A DNA stretch of 64,000 nucleotides, from the NCBI GenBank assembly GCA_022393335.1, contig JAJEKB010021317.1, positions 302,067 to 366,066 of the forward strand, given 5' to 3'. The notes under the pieces were generated by a model. It was not told the DNA's origin. It made no database searches and worked only from the letters and a program-made list of their open reading frames with translations. Below, one piece after another: positions 59,713-64,000 of the stretch. How positions within the stretch are numbered: the first letter of the stretch is position 1; the number at the start of each line of letters is the position of its first letter. A program made the translations under genes and the position numbers. Source of the DNA: Macrotrachela quadricornifera. Lineage: Eukaryota > Rotifera > Eurotatoria > Philodinida > Philodinidae.

Positions 59713-61096
59713 GAAGTGTAATACTTGACTATTTATTTTAGTCCAATTATATTAATCAAGATAAACTGAAAAAATACACCATCATTATAACTATTACATA
59801 TTAACAATAGAATATTCTTTTTTTTATACAAGCAATTAAATTAAATGACATTTTTAATTCACTTAATAGATATTTCTCCATTTGTTCAAGTAAGAGTATT
59901 TCTCACTAAATAAACTCGCTAATCAAAATGAAATAAATATTTAAACTAAAGAAAACTTTACTATAGTAATGACAAAGAACGAGAAGATGATAAAGGATGT
60001 ATTAAACTCTATATTTTTTTAGTTCTAAAAAAGATATGAAAATCAAGTGTTTCTCATATCAGTTTGATCATATTATACCAAATTTGAAATACTACATAGA
60101 ACGTTGTTGTCAGGGGCGGCGGAGCCATTAGGCTTGGGAGGCTCAGCTATTTAAGGAAAAGCTTATATTTAGTCGGATGTTAGAGGACAAACATTTATAA
60201 CTGTATTAATTTCGGCATGTCTCCTCATATTACTACTAGCGGTTTTCTGATGAAGAGGATAGTCAACGAGTTGAACACATCGATGGTGCTCGGCGTATTT
60301 TTATCTATCACTAAAACTTTTATCATCATCCTCACTTCATTGTTTTAAGATTTTGAACTGATAATCAGTAATCTATGCTTTGTGTTTTATGGGAAGGATA
60401 TTACAACGAGTCCCGTTTTCTGTTACTTTTTCGCAATAATTCGAATATTCTTCTTCTTATTGTTGTTATTATTATTAAATATATATATTTAGAACAATTT
60501 CATTCACATACGTTTCGAAAGCATCAGCTTTCTTCAATGTCTTGAATTCAAAGCAGAACAACAAAATTACAAGTACACAATTTTATATGTACATGTCTTT
60601 TTTTTATCTTTTCTTACAATATTGATAGAGAAGATGAACTGTAACCTATCTTGTCGAATTGACCGTATTGTTTCTTCATTCGTCCTGTTATTGTAGGAAT
60701 AGTAAAAAAACAGGTATATACATGTAGTAGACCATACTGAGTTTCGACTAGATCACTTCAAGTACTGAGTTTGGACTAGTTCATTTCAGAAATCAAGTTT
60801 GGCCTAACTGTTTTCTAGGACAATCTCAGATTCTAGTTTGACCTAGTCCAATCTCGAAGCTCACTTACAATCATCAGGCCAAACTCAGTTTGGCCTGAAA
60901 AAGCAGGTCAATCTAAGATATTTTTTTTCTTCAGGCTAATCTAACGAGAGAAAGCAATCAAGTGTTTCCTTCTTTTTAGAGTTGAGACTCAGCTGATGGA
61001 GGGCAATCAAGCATGCTGATTCCGAATATCATAACGGTTTGGCCTAATTTTCCCTTTAAAGTCCTGGTTTTTGAAGATCTTAGTTTCCGAGAAAAA
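59713..61096. other. Region downstream of the lyase with repeat fragments
   Basis: An orphan hAT-like end CAGGGGCGGCGGAGCC lies near 60115. A TTTCGAAAGCATCAGCTTTC block near 60510 resembles Penelope-type terminal words (inverse GAAACGTATG). From about 60730 to 61045 the phrase AGTTTGGCCTA or AGTTTGGACTAG recurs six or so times at irregular 30-50-bp steps. No gene. Confidence 0.5.
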
Positions 61097-63788
61097 AACC
61101 ATTTGGGCTAGAAATTTTTTCTGATCTGTCCAATTGATAGAGTACGTCTCGAAACCTACAGAAAACTACTTTTCAAGGTTTCACGAGAGATTCTGAACGA
61201 TTTTTCTACGTCAAAAAATTAAAAAAGAAGGGGAAAAATTGGCTTTTGTACGCAGTATAGTGCGAAAATTTCTCTTTTTTTGCCTTATTTTTCGCCTTAT
61301 CGAAGACCTTTAGTCAATATCACTACGTATAGGTGTTAGACATTATGTGAAAATTCAGAGCTTTTAAAAGTATCAGTTATTTCTTCAATGAAAATGATAA
61401 CTAATGAAGAAATGTTGAAAACATAGTTTTGATGAACATTGAGCACAATTAATAATAACCGATTCATTGCAATCTTTTTCTTGACACTGTTAATGAACAT
61501 GCTCGCTTGGAAAGCAAATTTCATTAACACTCCGAAAGTGTGTTGGGTCATCTTTTGTTAAGCCGCTTGCAAACCAAGAATATTTTATCATCGGAACAAA
61601 AACATTTGCATTCAACTGATTGTGCATAAGACTAACCATTCGAATAATATTATTGCGTTCATGTAAATGAATGTCCAATTCGTCCAGAGCTACATGATGG
61701 TAATATGCTTTTAGAAAGTTTTTAATTTGTCTATTAAAATGACGGTCTAGCGGTTTCAGGTCGGTTGTTGTATTTTGCGGAATTTGCAAACGTGTCACGT
61801 ATTTTTCCTTGCAGTTTTGAGAAAGGTAAGTTTCCTTGCGATTTTGTCTTGGATAACTATTCAAGAGCAGCAGACATTTAGCACCAATTAACGGTAAAAA
61901 AGACTTATCTCGCCAGTACTCAACCAAAGATACAGTAAGTTTTCCGGATGAAGAACACGTTATTGTGACATTTTTCGACTAAAATAAGTTTTTCTTCACA
62001 TGTTCGCCCATCTTTCCTAGAATAAGCGAGAAAGCAAGTGAATGAAGTCTTTAGATATTTGGTTAATACACAACTTACCGCCTTGCTCTGGTAAGCATAT
62101 ATAAATTGTCTCTAAAAGCCTCCCATCTAGTGAAATAGTGGGTTGTAAAGTGTAAGAATGTGTAGTGGCATTTTTCAACTGAACAGCTGCGAAAGTTTTT
62201 TTGTCACCGAAAAACGAGATCGTTCGCATAGAATGCAATTCCTTATCGACACTAGTCTGGTCAGTATTAAAAATTTCAGATGGTTTGAAATATGCTGGAA
62301 CTTTCTTATATTCCAGAAAAAAAATTTTTTTTCGATTTTTCGACAAAGTCCATGTTTTTGATCTGATGATGTGAAACAAAATTGGTAATTTTAAGAGAGG
62401 TTAATTTGTGACGGTGTTTGAAATCCTCCAACCAGCCGTGTGAAGCGTGAAATTCATCAAGTTTTATTTCCTTGGCCACTTTCAGCCCCCATCGTTGAAT
62501 ATCCAAGTCATGAACAACGAGGCTCTTTTGCCTAGCTTCAACAAACTTTTTAAAAACTAGTTCATCCAAATTTTGCGTTTTCTGACATTTTGTCCCATGA
62601 TGTTCCACGTATTTTCGAAAACGCAGAATACATTGTCTGTTTGTTACAGCTTGAAATCGATTGTGAATGACTTTCCAGGAGCGTCCCCGCCCAGTTTTTG
62701 GACTTTTTCAGTCAACAAACTCAACCACTCGATGCATAAACTCTTCTGAAAAATTTTTTAATCCATATTTTCTTAAAGCTGTAGCTTTGTCCGACCAGTC
62801 TTCATCTGTTCCTTCACTCTCCTCGTCGACAGCCATGGGATCTTTCTCTTCCTCGCTCTCTTCATCATCAGTAAAATCGTCAAAATCTAAAGTTGTCTCT
62901 TCGCTACAATCGACTTTTGGTCTACTGACCATTAATTTAACTGTATCAGCAAGATATTCGGCCATTTGTCGCTCTTGCTGTGTAATTGGAGATGGCTTTG
63001 TAACGATTAAATTATTTTCGACGAAATCGTTGAAAACTGACACGATGCTGTGCGCATTCATTTTGTTGTAAGAGAAAAAGAATGAGCAACGTACTGATAT
63101 GGACCTATGTTTCTCATGTTCGAGTGAAAGCTTCGTTTGAAACGTTATACAGGTCTCACACTTGGATAAGAGTGTTAATATTATACGTATTTCTAAAGAA
63201 TGCTATTTGTGATGACTTTATTCAAATCGAGGAGAATAATGAGAGAATGAATCTTTAAAGCAAAACCAAAGCCATATATACTCATATGTATGAGTCAAGA
63301 ATCCTGATCACACGGGTGTGACTCAGGAATCTCAACCATATACATATGAGTCAAAGAATTACTGACTCATGAGATGTCACGGGGAATGCCATGACACTAT
63401 TCTTATCTAAACTATTGTCCCGTTCTATTCTAGTCCTTTATCCTAACTCATATATCTCAAATGCCTTGAAAGTTTCTTCAACTGTCTACTACACATAGCT
63501 TTCTTTCTCTATTAAAAGCTCTGAATTTTCACATAATGTCTAACACCTATACGTAGTGATATTGACTAAAGGTCTTCGATAAGACGAAAAATAAGGCAAA
63601 AAAAAGAGAAATTTTCGCACTATACTGCGTACAAAAGCCAATCTTTCCTCTTCTTTTTAAAGTTTTTGACGTCGAAAAATCGCTCAGAATCTCTCGTGAA
63701 ACCTTGAAAAATAGTTTTCTGTAGGTTTCGAGACGTACTCTATCAATTAAACAGATCAGAAAAAATTTCTAGCCCAAATGGTTTTTGT
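61097..63788 (-). mobile_element. pogo/Tc5-like DNA transposon with ~270-bp inverted ends
   Basis: The left end (61097-61367) begins CCATTTGGGCTAGAAATTTT, and the right end (63513-63788) is its inverse over the whole length, including GTACGCAGTATAGTGCGAAA and CACTACGTATAGGTGTTAGA. Between them a minus-strand transposase with a CENP-B-like DNA-binding region and a DDE_1 domain is readable in four frames. Full size is about 2.7 kb. The target duplication could not be fixed because both ends run into A-rich sequence. Confidence 0.85.
61490..63061 (-). pseudogene. pogo/Tc5-like (CENP-B/DDE_1) transposase, frameshifted
   Basis: Minus-strand pieces in order: 63061-62708 (ATG start, acidic middle, then EEFMHRVVEFVD); about 62700-62306 (GRGRSWKVIHNRF and FHASHGWLEDFKHRH, the second helix-turn-helix of CENP-B-type transposases); 62379-62017 (IFNTDQTSVDKEL with the first DDE Asp, then LEQ-type GGKLCI); 61927-61490 (LLLLNSYPRQN, where the usual LLLDN Asp is Leu, and TTDLKPLDRHFNRQIKNF). 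Frame changes and the lost second Asp mean it is inactive. Confidence 0.75.
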
Positions 63789-63842
63789 GAAACACGACCT
63801 AAAATGAGTGTTGCAGTGTATAGGGGTAGAAATTTGGACCCA

Positions 63843-63859
63843 CCCCCCCCCCCCCCCCC
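63843..63859. repeat. Poly-C tract
   Basis: About 17 consecutive C just beyond the right end of the pogo-like element and immediately before the minisatellite. Length is likely polymorphic and error-prone in sequencing. Confidence 0.8.
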
Positions 63860-63860
63860 A

Positions 63861-64000
63861 CAGACGTGACAGACATCCTTAGCAACGAGACATCACAGAC
63901 GTGACAGACAGGCAAAACTAGCATCACAGACCGTGACAGACAGGCAAAATTAGCATCACAGACCGTGACCGACAGACTGCATGACCCCATCACAGACCGT
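63861..64000. repeat. ~32-bp minisatellite, unit containing CATCACAGACCGTGACAGAC
   Basis: At least four units of CATCACAGAC(C)GTGACAGACAG then GCAAAACTAG-like sequence; the array runs off the window end. Base composition is clearly GC-richer than the surroundings. The minus-strand ORF 63799-63993 is the array translated. Confidence 0.85.

Noticed and set aside
60500..60540. Hammerhead ribozyme (CTGATG and CGAAAC words on the minus strand)
   Set aside because: The core is incomplete: the conserved GA after CTGAT-G and a proper stem II are missing, so the similarity is kept only as a Penelope-like word.
62667..63071. 134-aa Ser-rich ORF (+)
   Set aside because: Antisense shadow of the acidic N-terminal part of the pogo-like transposase.
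1..64000. CRISPR array, rRNA operon or prokaryotic operon structure
   Set aside because: No regularly spaced identical repeats with unique spacers, no rRNA signature, and the genes are spliced.

Overview
This is eukaryotic, very AT-rich DNA with spliced genes, many transposon relics and no prokaryotic signals. The best guess for the host is a bdelloid rotifer. The adenylation and condensation proteins read like the nonribosomal peptide synthetase (NRPS) family those animals carry. One intron is only 53 bp, and splice acceptors sit just upstream of start codons, as expected for spliced-leader trans-splicing, which rotifers have. The host assignment is inference; a springtail, mite or other invertebrate is not excluded.

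Three real genes were reconstructed by joining exons; each joined frame is exactly divisible by three with no internal stop. (1) 4367-22785 (+), eight exons, 1121 aa: a one-module NRPS with adenylation (A), carrier (T) and terminal condensation (C) domains. (2) 31320-23922 (-), five exons, 1061 aa: an NRPS-like A-T-reductase resembling fungal A-T-R carboxylic acid reductases. (3) 54079-59712 (+), three exons, 557 aa: an MIO-type aromatic amino acid ammonia-lyase or aminomutase of PAL/TAL type. Genes 1 and 2 are convergent with 1.1 kb between their stops; gene 3 lies about 23 kb away across transposon-filled DNA. A lyase or aminomutase supplying cinnamate-type or beta-amino acids to acid-activating synthetases is a known natural-product arrangement. 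The NRPS A domain lacks the Asp that normally binds the alpha-amino group, so a common pathway is a reasonable but unproven reading.

Region by region: 1-4.3 kb holds MITE relics. 4.4-22.8 kb is the NRPS gene, whose introns are swollen (one of 7.5 kb) by foldback elements, including a nearly perfect 1.35 kb palindrome. 23.9-31.3 kb is the A-T-R gene, with a mariner element in one intron, a foldback in another, and one intron whose 3' end is TG instead of AG. 31.4-54 kb is a gene-poor stretch with two piggyBac remnants, a TTAA-flanked MITE, a hAT fragment, a second mariner, several 0.3-1 kb foldbacks and an 8-bp-TSD hAT MITE. 54.1-59.7 kb is the lyase gene, with a perfect 38-bp hairpin in its first intron. 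61.1-63.8 kb is a pogo/Tc5-like DNA transposon with terminal inverted repeats of about 270 bp, and the window ends in a poly-C tract and a minisatellite. No rRNA, intact tRNA or CRISPR was seen.
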